64,000 bases of DNA from Isoetes taiwanensis. Lineage: Eukaryota > Streptophyta > Lycopodiopsida > Isoetales > Isoetaceae. The stretch is taken from assembly GCA_021234155.1 (NCBI GenBank), contig JAJEKV010000003.1:19390386-19454385 (forward strand). Direction: 5' to 3'. Shown here piece after piece: positions 43,780 to 55,797 of this stretch. The translations under genes were made by a program, and so were the position numbers. Under the pieces are notes generated by a model. The model saw nothing but the letters and a program-made list of their open reading frames with translations. It was not told where the DNA came from and searched no databases. Position 1 is the stretch's first letter. Each line of letters starts with the position of its first letter.

Positions 43780-45750
43780 GGGAATTCCTCCCTTTCACTT
43801 GGAACCTTCTTCTGCATCTCATGTACCTGTTTCTCACATATCTTCTAATTGTACCTGTTTCTCATGTACTTGGAGCCTTTGCGCTGCATCCCTTCAAAAT
43901 ATTCTAGTGCAAGGTGGCCATTGCCATTCTCGGGCATATAGCTTAAACCATTGTGCTCTAATTTAGACATGATGTTGTACGCAAATTCATGTGAAGTTCA
44001 TCCAAACTCCTGCATTTAGCATACATATCAGCCAATAAGCATGTCCGGCTTTAGCTTTTGTTCAAGCAATAGGCGAGCACAAATGCAATACGCCATTTTC
44101 TTTACTTGTCCATTCTTTAGAAATGGGACTATAATTGAAAGCAGATGAAGAAAATCATTGGGATAAGTAAGAAGCATATTTTCAACAAAGTTCAAAGTGA
44201 AACTAGAAGTAAAGTATCGAGCTTTCAATCACACCCTTGTAAGTGTTAGCAACGTAAAAAAATTTGTAAGAAAATGCTTCTCTAGGCTTGTCACCACTAT
44301 AGTTTTCAAACAACTAGGAACATCGTCGTCGCAAAATCCTATCCGAACCAGAAAACAACATAGCAACCCGGTATTGCATTTTCATCAGCCAATACTTTAG
44401 AGAACCAAGAACGAAAGCATCTGGTCAAATTTCAAAAAAGAAAATATGAAAAGTCATGGACAAGAATAATAAAAACATGGAATTACCTTCCTCCCCGCCG
44501 TTTACGTTCCTCATGTTGCGTGTATTCAAGATCCTGATGTTTCAAGAAAACTTGTCTTCTCATGAGTTTCCCCGAGCCTTCCTGAATTTTGTAAGAAATG
44601 CAAAGGCAAGCTAGATGGTGACTTCACCCAAGAAGTGGATTTAACATCGGAACAAATTCACCCAACGATATGGATCAAGGTCACCTTGAAGTTGTATTTT
44701 CAGAGCTTTGTAGTATCTCCTTAACAAGTCCAAAGGGATTATTTCTACTATAAAGCAAATCAATAGCACTAGAGATGCCTCGCCTCTTTGTAAAAAACAA
44801 TGCAATGCCTCCCGATAAATGAACGATATCTTCATCCTTGATGTCCCATTACTTCCTCAGAGGGAAAACCATTGCCCCGCCAAGAACATTAACAAACTCG
44901 CCAGATGATTCTCATTAGTAAAGCTCTAATAAAGGCCATTGGTTGCCTGCCTTTAAAGACCATTCAAGTGCACGTTTATTTGTTTGTACTGCCGCATTCT
45001 TAATTGGAGGAACCAATTTTGTTGAAAGCTTTTCTATCACACGCAGCAGAAGTGATTCTTTTGCATCAAGATTCATTGGAAGGCAAGATCTGCATCGAAC
45101 CGAAAGTGTTGCAATGGTGATACAACATCCCACATATGTTTCTCCTATGAATCTTTAAGAAATGCCCATGACGATGTGGAATGGACCTTAGTCCAGAATT
45201 TTAGCCTTATGCCTTTATTTTGCATGCTTCTATAATACTCCAATGCAAGCCATCCTTCAGCATGCTCATTAAACCCTAAAATAATGGCACCCCAAGATAA
45301 GACATTTCTATCATTTATTCCATCCAAGGCTCTCAGGCTCTCCAAAGATGCAACCACATCAGTAAAGCATACATATCAATTATGGCATTCCCCACAATTG
45401 TGTCGATTGAGGTTACTCTCAATGATCTGTTTCATGAATGCATCTACCGTGGTTCTACATGGTCGCATGTTTTAGAACACTACTAAAAGCTTAATTTGTC
45501 CGGTTTCATGTGCAACCGCTGCATTCTATCAAACAAGCAAAGTGCAAGCTCTCTTTCATCAAGCTTAGTATAGCCGCGATAGTAATGAATTCCATGTATA
45601 TTGATCGTGGTGTAAAATCCCGCCAATGCTCATGAGCTTGTTTCACCAAATTTGCATATGAGACATGCAAACGGATAAAATGGTTACCAAAACAAAGAAC
45701 ACAATCTAACCCGCTATGCACTATCGTGGATTGCAATCGCCTTTAACTAA
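43780..45750 (-). pseudogene. PPR gene fragments inside the PIF-type element
   Basis: Several minus-strand pieces have PPR repeat wording: at ~43950-43865 SYMPENGNGHLALEYFEGMQRKG; at 44228-44028 a piece ending ICARLLLEQKLKPDM; at 45357-45145 DRNVLSWGAIILGF..GWLALEYYRSMQNKGI; at 45736-45506 CFGNHFIRLHVSYANLV. The pieces are in different frames, with stops, and not all in natural order. PPR proteins bind organelle RNA. Between them (about 44640-45130) are other small open pieces I cannot name. These are captured and decayed host sequences. Confidence 0.55.
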
Positions 45751-46201
45751 CTCCAAGTCCCGCAGTTTTGAGCACTCATGTACAAGCTGATAAGCAAGGT
45801 TGATTCAAAATTTACTCTGGAAAAAAAAATTATCTGTTCATCCCTACTTCGATTCCCTCCATCACGCCCTTCACGCCCATGACCTCGACCGCGCCCAAGC
45901 CCTCCTCGATCCCTCGCCATATCTGCCCGCCGTGTATTAGAAAAGGCATCGCTAACTGGAGTTAAAGTGACCTCGTCGGGGTCACTTTAATTTTTAACAT
46001 TTCGTCGTATATTTTAACGGTCTAGTTAAATTTGTGTTAACAGCGTATTAACTGCGGTAAGGTTCGGTCAAGGTTTTCAAGTTAAAAAAAAGTTAACCAT
46101 CACTAACTAATATTATGATAACTTAACTTGTGGTGTGAAGAGTGTTGTAGTTAAAAATGCTAACTTAACCTAACTTAACGGCTGGTCTGAATAGACCCTA
46201 A

Positions 46202-46440
46202 TTCTGCAAAGGTTCCTCCATTCATGAATGGCAAGACTACCATTGGTCCCTGTGGCTCATCTCCACAAAAGACCTCAGGGGCAAGTCCAAGGGGTGTGGC
46301 CAATGCTGGACTTGGGCTCTTGAAACGGATATACTTGTCAGCCAACAACCATGATGCAGCTCTATGTTGGCCTCTCCACACAATGCCAGTATAATAGTCA
46401 TCTTGATTAAAGTACAGGGTTCCCAAGATCTGGATTTGGT
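46202..46440 (-). pseudogene. Protein-kinase-like domain, N-terminal part
   Basis: Reads YYTGIVWRGQHRAASWLLADKYIRF, then EVFCGDEPQGPMVVLPFMNGGTFAEL, which has the look of a kinase hinge (VVLPFMNGG..L). It joins in frame across the PIF insertion to LDHLPC.. at 41946. The upstream frame changes near 46430 (GNPVL), so further exons or a frameshift lie beyond. Same gene as 41281-41946. Confidence 0.5.
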
Positions 46441-46559
46441 ATATCTGGCAGTCTTGTTTACTACCAATGCACTTTTTATAACGCTTTTACAAAGATCCAT
46501 TGTGAATGCTGTCAATAAATAAAGCACATTTATCATGAGCATGTAATGATAATCTAGCC

Positions 46560-47050
46560 CCTCGCACCAATAGAGCTCCCACCATGGATAAGACTATCTA
46601 ACTCCTTCAATTGCTCATCATTGAGATCAAGCATCGGGTCATCTTGTGATCTTTAAGGCCGACCTTTGCACTTCGCCATTAATTAGCCCATCGTCCCCAC
46701 GTGATGCCTCAAAGATAGGGGCTCATAAGTGGCACTTTATACTTAAGTAGCATCCTCAATTTCGCTCGGATTGCAAACCCAAGACTTTAAGTTCTTTTTC
46801 TCATCATATCTTCCAACTCGGACTCATGCTCCGCCACCTCCCACATAATTCAGACCGACATTCTTTTCTCAACCGATGCTACAAAACGGTTAATTCGATC
46901 ATCGGGTTTGTATATGTCGTTCCGGGCCTGGGCCTGCGGCGATATTTGATTGATGAGGATGCTTCTAATTTCACTAAGCATCTCTCGTCTCCCATCGAGG
47001 CCATTTTATGCCTACAAACAAAACAAAATAATGAATACAAAAGCCAAGCA
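46560..47050 (-). pseudogene. Unrecognised coding remnants upstream of the kinase-like exon
   Basis: Two protein-like minus-strand pieces: about 46990-46830 (MLSEIRSILINQI..NDIYKPDDRINRFVASVEKRM) and about 46650-46560 (DPMLDLNDEQLKELDSLIHGGSSIG). They may be 5' exons of the kinase-like gene or a separate decayed gene. No domain recognised. Confidence 0.35.
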
Positions 47051-47199
47051 TGCACAAAGTAAATGCAACATAATACGACAATATCAAACATGTATGCACC
47101 ATATAATCATTACTTATAACGCGCCTATGGCTTAATTAATACCTTATCCGATCCCCCCAAAAGCAAAAAAAAAAAAAAGAAGAAACAAGAAAACTAAAT

Positions 47200-47600
47200 C
47201 GGTTAGATTAGGGTATTCGCACTCCAAGGTCAATTTACATTCAGATTACATTCAGATTACTAGTTAATTAGTTAGCGTGATAGTCCCAAATTTAGTTACT
47301 TTTTTAACCAAAAACACTACCTAAACTTATCTTCAAGCACATTGTTCGGATTAGTTAGCAAAATTAACTAAAAATTAACTAAAATAGAAATTAGCACTAT
47401 AGAGGTCACTTTAAGTTAGTTAATTGTGCTTATAATGTTTTATGCCTTTGGCTAACTTAAGTAGACATGTTCGAAATAATTTAGTTAATTAGTTAAGTTA
47501 TTTTTTTACCAAAGCTTTTTAATTAGTACTACATTAAGTTAGACTAATCTTTTTTTTTTTTTTTAACTAGCACGGTGTGAAGGGAATCATCCACATTGGA
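47200..47600. repeat. TTAGTTAA-rich segment, possible PIF-family MITE
   Basis: Starts GGGTATTCGCACTCC after TTA and is filled with TTAGTTAA/TTAACTAA, like the subterminal zones of the 41950-46198 element; it ends near GGTGTGAAGGG. Probably a related short element, but the right end and target duplication are not convincing. Confidence 0.4.
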
Positions 47601-47639
47601 TAGGTTCTATACGATAAAATTAAAATTCCCGACGATTTT

Positions 47640-48040
47640 TTTAATAAAATAACGATTTAACGATTAGCAGACGCCGAAAGCTTCACATGGACAACAGACG
47701 CGAAAATTTTTTTTTTTTTTTACAGACGCTGAACCTTTCAGATCACAGACGAAAAAATTTTGCAGACGCTTTCACGTTATTTTCAGACGAAAAATTCAAA
47801 AAAAAAAAATTTTTTTTTTTTTTTTTTTAAAACCGTAATTTTTTTTTTTTTTTGAATTCACAGACGCTGATTCTTTCAGATCGCGACGGGGGAAAATACT
47901 TTCACAGACGCTAGCATTTAGGTTTCACAGACGAAAAAAAAAAAAATTTTTTTTTTTTTTCACAGAGCTGGTTTTCATCAGTTTGCACGTAAAAAAAATT
48001 TCACAGACGCCTTCAAGAGTTACAGACGTAGCCCCAGCGT
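47640..48040. repeat. CAGACG interspersed array with A/T runs
   Basis: At least ten CAGACG motifs (often TTCACAGACGCT) separated by homopolymer runs of A or T up to about 22 bases. No ORF. Confidence 0.7.
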
Positions 48041-48139
48041 GATCATACAATTCCTAGATAAAACGCATAACGTATTGAACCTATCCCCGGTTCAATGTTA
48101 ACTTAACCTAGCCCTAGCTACCTCTAGCTAAAACTCACA

Positions 48140-48560
48140 ATAACGCGGAACTAAGGTTCAACACCGGGTCCTCCCCACTCGCGGTGGAGCCGACCATGTC
48201 CTTGCCGTGAGCCACATCTACCTAAGAATGAGAAGAAAAGTGGATTTGGACCCGACACCGGGTCCTCTCCACGCAAGGTGGAGCCGACCGTGTTCCCTTG
48301 AACAAGCCACTACAATTTTATTTTAAACCTAAAAAATAACAAGTGGAACTGGAAGTGGACTTGAACCCGGGTACGTGGTACTCTCCACTCTAGGTGGAGC
48401 CGACCGTGCCCTTGAACAAGCCACTCATTAACCGTGGAAACATTTATGATTGTAGTGAAAGTGGACTTCGAACCCGGGTACATGGTCCTCCCCACTCTAG
48501 GTGGAGCCGACTCGTGCCCTTGAACAAGCCACTCCATCAATTTTTTTAACCTACTTAAAA
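48140..48560 (-). repeat. Four hairpin-bearing repeats, tRNA-like
   Basis: Units near 48150, 48238, 48340 and 48459 share, on the minus strand, CACGGTCGGCTCCACC then GTGGAGAGGACC, forming a CTCCAC...GTGGAG hairpin. They end in GGGTTCAAGTCC-type sequence resembling a Pol III B box, bounded by AGTGG...CCACT. This suggests a tRNA-derived (SINE-like) unit in tandem. Three relatives lie at 57230-57525. Confidence 0.5.
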
Positions 48561-48689
48561 CTATAAAAATAAAATGCAAGTGCGATCAACTACTTACCAA
48601 AAGAAGGACGCTGCGGTACAAGATCCCCGCCGGGTCCAAATCGTGAAGAGAAAGCCGCAAAATGTGTATAACAAAGCATTAGAAGAATA

Positions 48690-49500
48690 AGAACAAAGAA
48701 GAAAAAAAAAAAAAAGATCAAGAAGAAAGAAAGGAAAAAAAGGGGGGGGATAGAAAACAAGAGATAGAAATAAAACAAGAGAAAGAAATAAGAGAATAGA
48801 AAGGAAGAAATAAGGATAGAATAGAGAAGAAACAAGAAAGAATGAAGAAAAATAAGAGGAAATAAGAGAAGGGAAGGGAATAGAATGGAAGGAAGAAATA
48901 AGGGAAGGGAAAGAAAAGGATCGAATGGAAAGTGAGGAAGAAATGTGAAGAATAAGAAACAAATGAAGAATGAAGAAATGAAATTAAAAAGAATGAAGAA
49001 TAAGAAATGAAAAAAATGAAGAATAAGGAAGGGAAGAGAAGAAAGAAATGAAGGAAGGGAGGGGAAAGAATGAGGAATGAGAAAGCATGAGAAAGAATGG
49101 AAATGAGAAACAAATGAGAAAGCATGAGAAAGAAATGAGAAAGCATGAGAAAGAAATGAGAAAGAAATGAGAAAGCATAAGAAAGAAATGAGAAAGCAAG
49201 AAATGAGAAAGAATGAGGAAGAATGAGAAAGAGTGAGGAATAAAAATATGAGAAAGCATGAGGAAGAAAGAAATGAGAAAGAATGAGGAAGAAAGAATGA
49301 GAAAGAAATGAGGAAAGAAGAAATATGGGAAGAAAGAATGAGGAAAGAATGAAGCATGGAAGAAGGAGGAAGAATGAGGAAGAAATGAAGCATGAGGAAG
49401 AAAGAAGGAGGAATAATGAATGAGGCATGGAAGAATGGGAAGAAAAAAAATCAAGAACAAAGAAGAAGAGGAAGGAAAGGAAACCAAAAGAGGAAGGTTA
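48690..49500 (+). repeat. 800-bp polypurine (A/G) tract
   Basis: The plus strand is almost purely A and G with a few T and C. It contains a loose minisatellite based on GAGAAAGCATGAGAAAGAAAT. Long minus-strand frames here (rich in Ser, Phe, Leu) are composition effects and not genes. Confidence 0.9.
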
Positions 49501-51300
49501 GGCATGCACCATTCAATCCAAAAAACCTATTCAATCTAAAAAACATGATATACTAACCTTAGAATAGTTGTTTGCAGGTAGATCAGGGTACTAGCGCCGC
49601 GGATCGCCCAAGAACCTCGAAGAAGTAGGGGAAAAAGAAGTTAGGGAAAAGCCGGTCGCCCGCGGGTTCAAAAAATTACAGAGCGTCGCATGCGACGTTA
49701 TTTCATATTCGTATAAATACGGTTTTACGTCGCATGCGACGTCCCCGCGACGTATTTTGTTATAGCGACGTTATTTTTTTTTTCATCTTTTTTTAATGTG
49801 ATGCTCATTAAAGTTTGTCCCTAGGCTTATTTGAACAGTCCTGAGGCATGCATGCAGTCAATCACATTCCGGATTCTATTACTACCAGCGAAAATTTTAG
49901 TGGCCTAAATATATCTACCAGAACGTGAAGTTGGTTTTCCGAAATATCGTCATGAAAAGAACAATTATTTGTATGAGGAAGTCGATCGCCGCTCCTCGGG
50001 GGCCGCCGCTTGACGCTTCGCGGGTTTGACATGTTCTCCTGACCGATCTTTGATTTTTTGGTCCCGCCGGAGCTGGATCCTTGAACGGAGGATTCAACGG
50101 TCGGATATATAGGGGAACCGAGCCGGAGGGTGTTCATTAGCATACGCCTCTGTGGGCGGTGTGCCGTGACAGTGCCTCGAGAACTTTTTTTGGGGTCCGC
50201 CTCAGGGGGGACGGACTCTCCCCCACCGAGGTGGCCGCTCAAAGTCCTCGCCTTGTTTGACTTGGGGAAGGGTGCTACCATGCTTGCTTAACAACGGGTG
50301 CCCGGACCGTTCTAACCCCAACGCTTGGGTCCGACCTTATCCAAAATTTTGGAAATTTTCCCAGAGGCCGGTGATGACCATGGAAGCCACCTGACCAAAA
50401 CCATAATTTAATTCCATGCCATGCATTAACTACGAATTTATGAACCATAAATGCAATAAAATGCATAACTAAAAGAGTGTGCATCGAAAAAAGGCGAGTC
50501 TTTGACCAGGGGGACAACAAGGCGGTGCGGACACATTAAAAAAATTTCCACTTGGAAACTATGAAGCAATCTTTCATCAAGGTACAATTGTTTCTAAGAA
50601 ACAAAACCAGTTCATTACAAGTTAGTTATGCCATCCATGTCAAATAGCTTTAGGGAGCAGTCCATTGAACAGGGGCATTCTCTCTATCCATATGCCTTGA
50701 TACTGAAACACAACCATCATCACAAGCCAATGGACTCAGAACGTCGACAATTTCGAAAATTGGGCTGTGTGCTGGAGATGGATTAGGAATCCAGCTGGCA
50801 AAAAATCAGAATTTATTTTCGTACAATGCATTAATTGCGAATTTATGAATGTCTTGCCACTGCAAAAGCGCCCCCCGACTTCTACTTGCCACATCGGGAG
50901 GAGGACAGGCCCAAACTCCGATCCGTCAGTTCCCCTTGCTCCTTATTCTCGGCTGCAGCTTCTCGGCCAGGTCCCAAGTGCAACAGACCAAGTCTCGGCC
51001 CCCAAAACGCAAACCCTTCTAGAACCTGGCAACCCACAGGGTTTACGTTTCGGAGGCCCTCTCCTTATTAGATTCGGCCGGGACCTTGCGTCGTGTCTTG
51101 ACGTGGAGTGGGGGTGTTGACGCCAGAGAGGAGACCCTAAAATCCCCCCGGAAGCTGCTTGCCCCGAATTTCCTCTCTCCAAGGCCCTGGGGACGGACGG
51201 ACGATCTCGCCTCCCCGGAACTGCGATTCGTCTCTGCCAATGGACTCAGGACGTCGACATTGCCCTGGGGACCAATTTCCGTGGCCAGAAGACCACTCAT
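49501..51300. other. Unassigned segment flanked by CACTA-type palindromes
   Basis: From 49683 to 49770 it has two CGTCGCATGCGACGT palindromes and TTGTTATAGCGACGT. A matching TTGTTATAGCGACGT with palindrome lies at 51341-51375. Between them, frames at 50281-49862 (minus, 139 codons, basic) and 50767-51120 (plus) are open but not recognised. Repeated phrases: CAATGGACTCAG.ACGTCGAC (50730, 51238), GAATTTATGAA. Possibly a nested or duplicated end region. Confidence 0.35.
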
Positions 51301-52149
51301 GTTTTCCCAACTAAGAAATGAGTTTTTGACGTCGCTGTATACGTCGCATGCGACGTCATTTGTTATAGCGACGTCATTTAAATTATTTTTTATTTTAGTT
51401 GTGACATGTTTGATACTGGGGCATGTTTGAGCCTAGAGGCAATGTTTGAGCCTAAGAGGCTTGTTTGAACCTAGTTGGCATGTTCGACCCTAAGGGAAAT
51501 GCAACGCCTACACGTTCAACGTCTGTAGGCTCCTCATGCTTCACTCTATGTATTTGGAGTTGTTCATCCTGCAAAATACCATTATTATTATCTGTTTGAA
51601 AGGTAGAGCAGTGATCCACAATAGAAAGCTAGTGGATAGCATCAAATTAAGCAACGATCAGGTTAACTTGGTGGTGGCACTGGTTTAAGGTTAGAGAAAA
51701 TCGGAAGTAACTAAGATACCATTGAAGACTCTTTGGACGAGTTGAAATCCAAATCCTTACCAAAGATTTGAGTGCTTGTGCAAACTGTTTGCTGGCCTCC
51801 ATGTCATTGTGGCAACATGTCATTGTGACGTCATGTGTTGTATTTTTTTCTCTACTTTATGTGGCATATATTTGATCTTCTATTGGAGCCTAGGTGGCAT
51901 GTTCTAGTCTAGAGGCAATGCTTGAGCCTATGTGGCTTCTTTGAGCCCATGTTCCACCCGTTCTTTATTCCTCCGATATAATGTATACCAAAAGGGGGAG
52001 GGGGGAGGGGGGGAGAAAAAAAGAATTGAATTGAATGGGTTTTTATTGCACACGAAGACCAATAGACATAGCCTATCAGAAGGATTGCACTGAGGATGTG
52101 CATAATATTTGACATATAGAATTTAATGATCGTCTCCTCTAGGTGCTAA
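51301..52149. repeat. Palindrome copy and short GCATGTTTGAGCCTA repeats
   Basis: 51341-51356 is ACGTCGCATGCGACGT. From 51400 to 51490 and again at 51880-51960 a ~22-bp motif (GCATGTTTGAGCCTAGAGGC, with variants) is repeated four and about three times. A G-run with GGGGGAGGGG lies near 51995. No gene. Confidence 0.5.
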
Positions 52150-52708
52150 CTAGGAGTCGTCCTTGTTAGCATTGCCAACATTTGTATTAAAATGCACAAG
52201 TACATCGTATTTCGTGGAATTGCTCGGTGTAAGATGCCGCATGAGAGCTGGTGGTCCAAACTCTTGATGCTCGTTTTCCGGTGAGTTTGAATGCCTTGAT
52301 CTGCCAGAGGGCTCTTCAGACGTTATTGACTCCTCTAGCACAACACCTTGGAATATTGGGCGTCCCCTCGGTGTAGTTTGTATGATAAACCACCATGTTG
52401 GGTCTTGTCGATCGGTAAAGAAAAAAATCTGGTCAAAGAATTTTGGGCGTGAGATTGATATTGATGGTCTAAATTTTGAAGTGGATATGTGTATGTGTGT
52501 ACTGTTCACGGTTATGCGGAAGGACAAGCGTCTCACTACCAGGGTACATCTTGCTAGAGTTGACAGTGAAAAAGCCACTTGTTCTATCATACTTTACTGT
52601 AGGCCTGGCCCCCCTTAATTGAAGGTCAAACCAATCGACATCGAATATGAAGGTCTTAAAATTGCCACCAACATCCACCTCCATTATAGTCTTTAACCTC
52701 CGACCCAA
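52150..52708 (-). pseudogene. CACTA transposase C-terminal DUF4216-like domain
   Basis: Two frames: 52708-52469 (NFKTFIFDVDWFDLQ, KMYPGSETLVLPHNREQ) and 52590-52150 (FDQIFFFTDRQDPTWWFIIQTTPRGRPIF, then an acidic tail ending NANKDDS). Together they match the DUF4216 layout found at the C-terminus of plant TNPD transposases (FDCDW...QVFYL.D..DP.W.VV). A short CACACATACACATA insertion breaks the frame between them. Confidence 0.7.
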
Positions 52709-52899
52709 TCACAGTGGCTTCGGGACGATTACGATCGGCAACACTTGGATTGAAACTCCATCGTGAATGATGCCATGACTCGCTAGATCACAAGTCTTCT
52801 GTGTATGTCAAGAGAACTCACCACGATAGTGGGTCCCATGCCACCATATCGAGGGAGTAAGATATATCTTGTCAAAAGCACCATTAATGTCAATAGATA

Positions 52900-55760
52900 C
52901 AATAACATCAAAAGAAAACACTTTCGATTTCGACATCAACATAATTTGTTACAACTACCTTTTTCATGACACCTTGTGCGTATGCCCATTCCAGTAGGCG
53001 TAATATACTCCCCTTGTGATATGCATCGGTCAAAGCACTTTGTAGTACCCATTCTCTCTTTCCATCCGGCAAGGGTTCATATCCATCGGGTGCGGGGCTC
53101 GTCTCTATTATGTCGTCTCCATTCATGCCTCTTCTCTTCCATTTCTTCCTTTGCGTTCTCATAACGAGCAATCCATTTTGCCATTGGTGCCGAATTGTAA
53201 AGAAGAAATTGATTAACCTTAATGATCATATCGGCGGAAATGACTTACGCATACCATTGCCATACGCCACTACCCCCACAATCTTCGTCCCCTTCATCAC
53301 TCCATAAGCGAGGTGCATCCGGATGTCTGGGCGGAAATATATTTCGTCATATAGAAAAGTGACTCTTTTCGCAAGCCATCCCCTCGCCATACTACTGCGG
53401 GGCGTGCTCTTTGGACGCACCATATCCTTCAATACCTTCATAAACCTTTCAAGAAAAACATCCATCTCGCATGTACGGTTCATGAGCTCCACTTCCTCAA
53501 TAAGATGTACCAAAAGATGGGTTTGATTTGTCAAGAAAGCTCGTAGGAAACTCCTTCTCCAACAAGCAACATGCCTCGCCATTTTCACTTTCATCTCTTC
53601 AATTTTAGTCTTTTCGGTATAGTTTTTACACATCCACCTATGAGGTCCAAAAAAAAAAAAAAAAAAAACAAAAACTTAGCCACAAATAAAATAGGCGGGG
53701 GACCACTAAATCAACATGGGTAACAACCTTATGACCTTTGATAGGGCACTTATTGCCTCCAATGGTCCCTTGTCTAAAACTCCCCTAAAGGTCGGGGGCA
53801 TGAAGAAGCGCATGATCCAAACACCAAATATAAGTTATGGGTTACATTTAATAGTATGTGGACTTCAATTGCTTACATGCAAGAACTTATGCCGATCATG
53901 GGACTTTAAACGGTCGGTTTGTGAATGCGGTTCACAATGATTGCATATAACCAGTTGGTGTTCTAAGGGCCCTTAAATCATCATAAATAGCTCGATAGCA
54001 ATAACCCATTTTGCCGGAGGAAGTGGTTGCCCTTCACCTCGGATCCATGCCTCTTTCTTTGTATTACTTACCTTAAGGTCCATCGGCATTTGTTGTGTCT
54101 TTTGACCAAATACATGCTTCCATAAAGAGTTTCCCGTTCTTGAAGATATGCATCGGGTCTAAAAGGTGTTGAATCAATAGGTCGGTCCAATATGGTAGTC
54201 TATAAAAAACAGACTTCCTTTTCATATTGGCAGTAAAGACTTCCTCCTCCGCGGCTTCCTCGCCACCACTGTATAATTCCTCATCCTCCTTTGTCTAGGT
54301 CGGCTCGACCTCCTCATTCTGAGGTGCCCCCTAGCGGATTTCCCCTTGCGGATTTTCCCCTCTTCCTTCTTATCCCAAGCGCTCACCCTATTCTCGTATG
54401 GTAATTACGCTTGGTGGTTCGTATAGTCTCTGATGCCACCCGAATTGTGCTATTTGCTTTACGAGAGGGGTGCGTGAGCGGCAAATACTTCCTAAAACCC
54501 TCGTATACTACTTTCTTCAGATGCTTAGAGTGACGGTGCTGCAACTTTTCCCCACATATCATGCAAGGGAAGTGCCCCGATGTCTTAAACCCAGAACACT
54601 CGGCAAGCCCAGGAAAGTCATGCATAGTCCACAATAGTATACCTCTAAGATTAAAAACGTCATTTTTATGTGCATCGTAGACCTGAATACCTGTGTTCCA
54701 CAAAGGCAGTAACTCATCCACAATTATTCTTAGGTACACATCTAAATTACTTGGTTTTTTCTTCCCAGGTATCAATAAAGTCATCATAATGTGCCCACTC
54801 TTCATCAACAACCATGGGGGTATGTTGTAGTTCACTATCATCACTGGCCATGTAGACCATGCAGTCGATTGTGTACCATATGGGTTTACGCCATCGGTGG
54901 CCAGGCCCAAACGCACGTTACGTGGTTCTTTTCCAAAGTCAGGCCATGTCGCATCGACATGCTTCCAAGCTGCACTGTCGCTCGGGACTCGCATCACATC
55001 ATCATTAGATGCATGTGTAGCCGTGAAGTCCATTAGGCTAGCCAATGTCTTGCAATGAAACATCAACTTTAACCTATAGAATAAATTATAGGCAACATAT
55101 AAGTACCGAAAATAAGTGAATTTACAACTATTTGTAAGAAGTGGTGATGCATATACCTTGGGATTATTGGAAAGTGTCGAATAACCTTCTGAGGTACCGT
55201 TTTCCCTTTAGGTCATTCACGTATCTCGGTTCATTACATACGAGACAATGAGTGGACTTCTCATGCTTTCGGCGAGGGGATAGAAGATCATACAATCATT
55301 TGGACATGCATGTATGACTTTATAACCAAGGCGGTCGCTTGAATCATTTTCTTAACTTGAGATCGTCGGTAGGCATATTGTTCTTCTCACGGAAGGATCT
55401 TCTCGTGCAATAACTGCGCATCTAAGAGTGGTAAGATAAAAGATGGAGATGGTGGTAAGATAGAAAGACTTGATAAGTATGTCACCTTAATAGAGCGAGA
55501 GACACTTGCATTGCTCCACTTGAACTTGGTTTGGAGATTGAGAATTAGCGAGCACGCCGACAAGCGAGAGGTTCGAGACGCAGGAAATAAGCTGCGTTTA
55601 CGCCCGATAACAATAGGGTCATCGTCAGTACGACCAATCCTCGAAGGGCATCCCATATCTTCTACCATATCCTCTCCACCACCATCCTCGACATCATCTA
55701 AATCAATATCAGGTAGTTCTTGAAGAGCGTGCAACATATCGAGCATCGGCTCGTCACGAA
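52900..55760 (-). pseudogene. CACTA transposase TNPD (tnp2 family), multi-exon, broken
   Basis: Blocks in order. 55746-55500: MLDMLHALQELPDIDLDDVEDG, then TKFKWSNASVS. About 55400-55200: GYKVIHACPNDCMIF and STHCLVCNEPRYV, the classic TNPD HACPNDC zinc motif. 55066-54383: KTLASLMDFTATHASNDDVMRVPSDS, LGLATDGVNPYG, WPVMIVNYNIPPWLLMK, GSGPGKKKPSN-like IPGKKKPSNLDVYL, CSGFKTSGHFPCMICGE. 53633-53226: THLLVHLIEEVEL..FMKVLKDMVRPK. 53171-52908: RRGMNGDDIIETSPAPDGYEPLP. The tnp2 protein cuts the element ends. Several frameshifts (for example near 55360 and 54385) and lost segments make it inactive. Confidence 0.85.
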
Positions 55761-55797
55761 AAGACTTTTCGGGTTTAGATCAATAGTTTCATCCTCT

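Larger units (their letters stand above)
41950..46198. mobile_element. PIF/Harbinger-type element, 4249 bp, with gene fragments
   Basis: Ends GGGTTCATTCGCACC and, inverted, GGGTCTATTCAGACC, flanked by the 3-bp duplication TAA (41947-41949, 46199-46201) preferred by PIF/Harbinger. Both subterminal zones (41970-42240, 45960-46190) are rich in TTAAGTTA / TTAACTTAA repeats. No transposase is seen; instead there are PPR and other gene pieces. Removing it with one TAA rejoins an open kinase-like frame exactly. Confidence 0.85.

Noticed and set aside
48590..49505. Minus-strand frames up to 267 codons
   Set aside because: They are Ser/Phe/Leu strings encoded by the polypurine tract; three frames are open at once, which is a composition effect.
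51960..52020. G-quadruplex or promoter element at the G-run near 51990
   Set aside because: A short GGGGGAGGGG run without a nearby start or TATA; too little to support a call.
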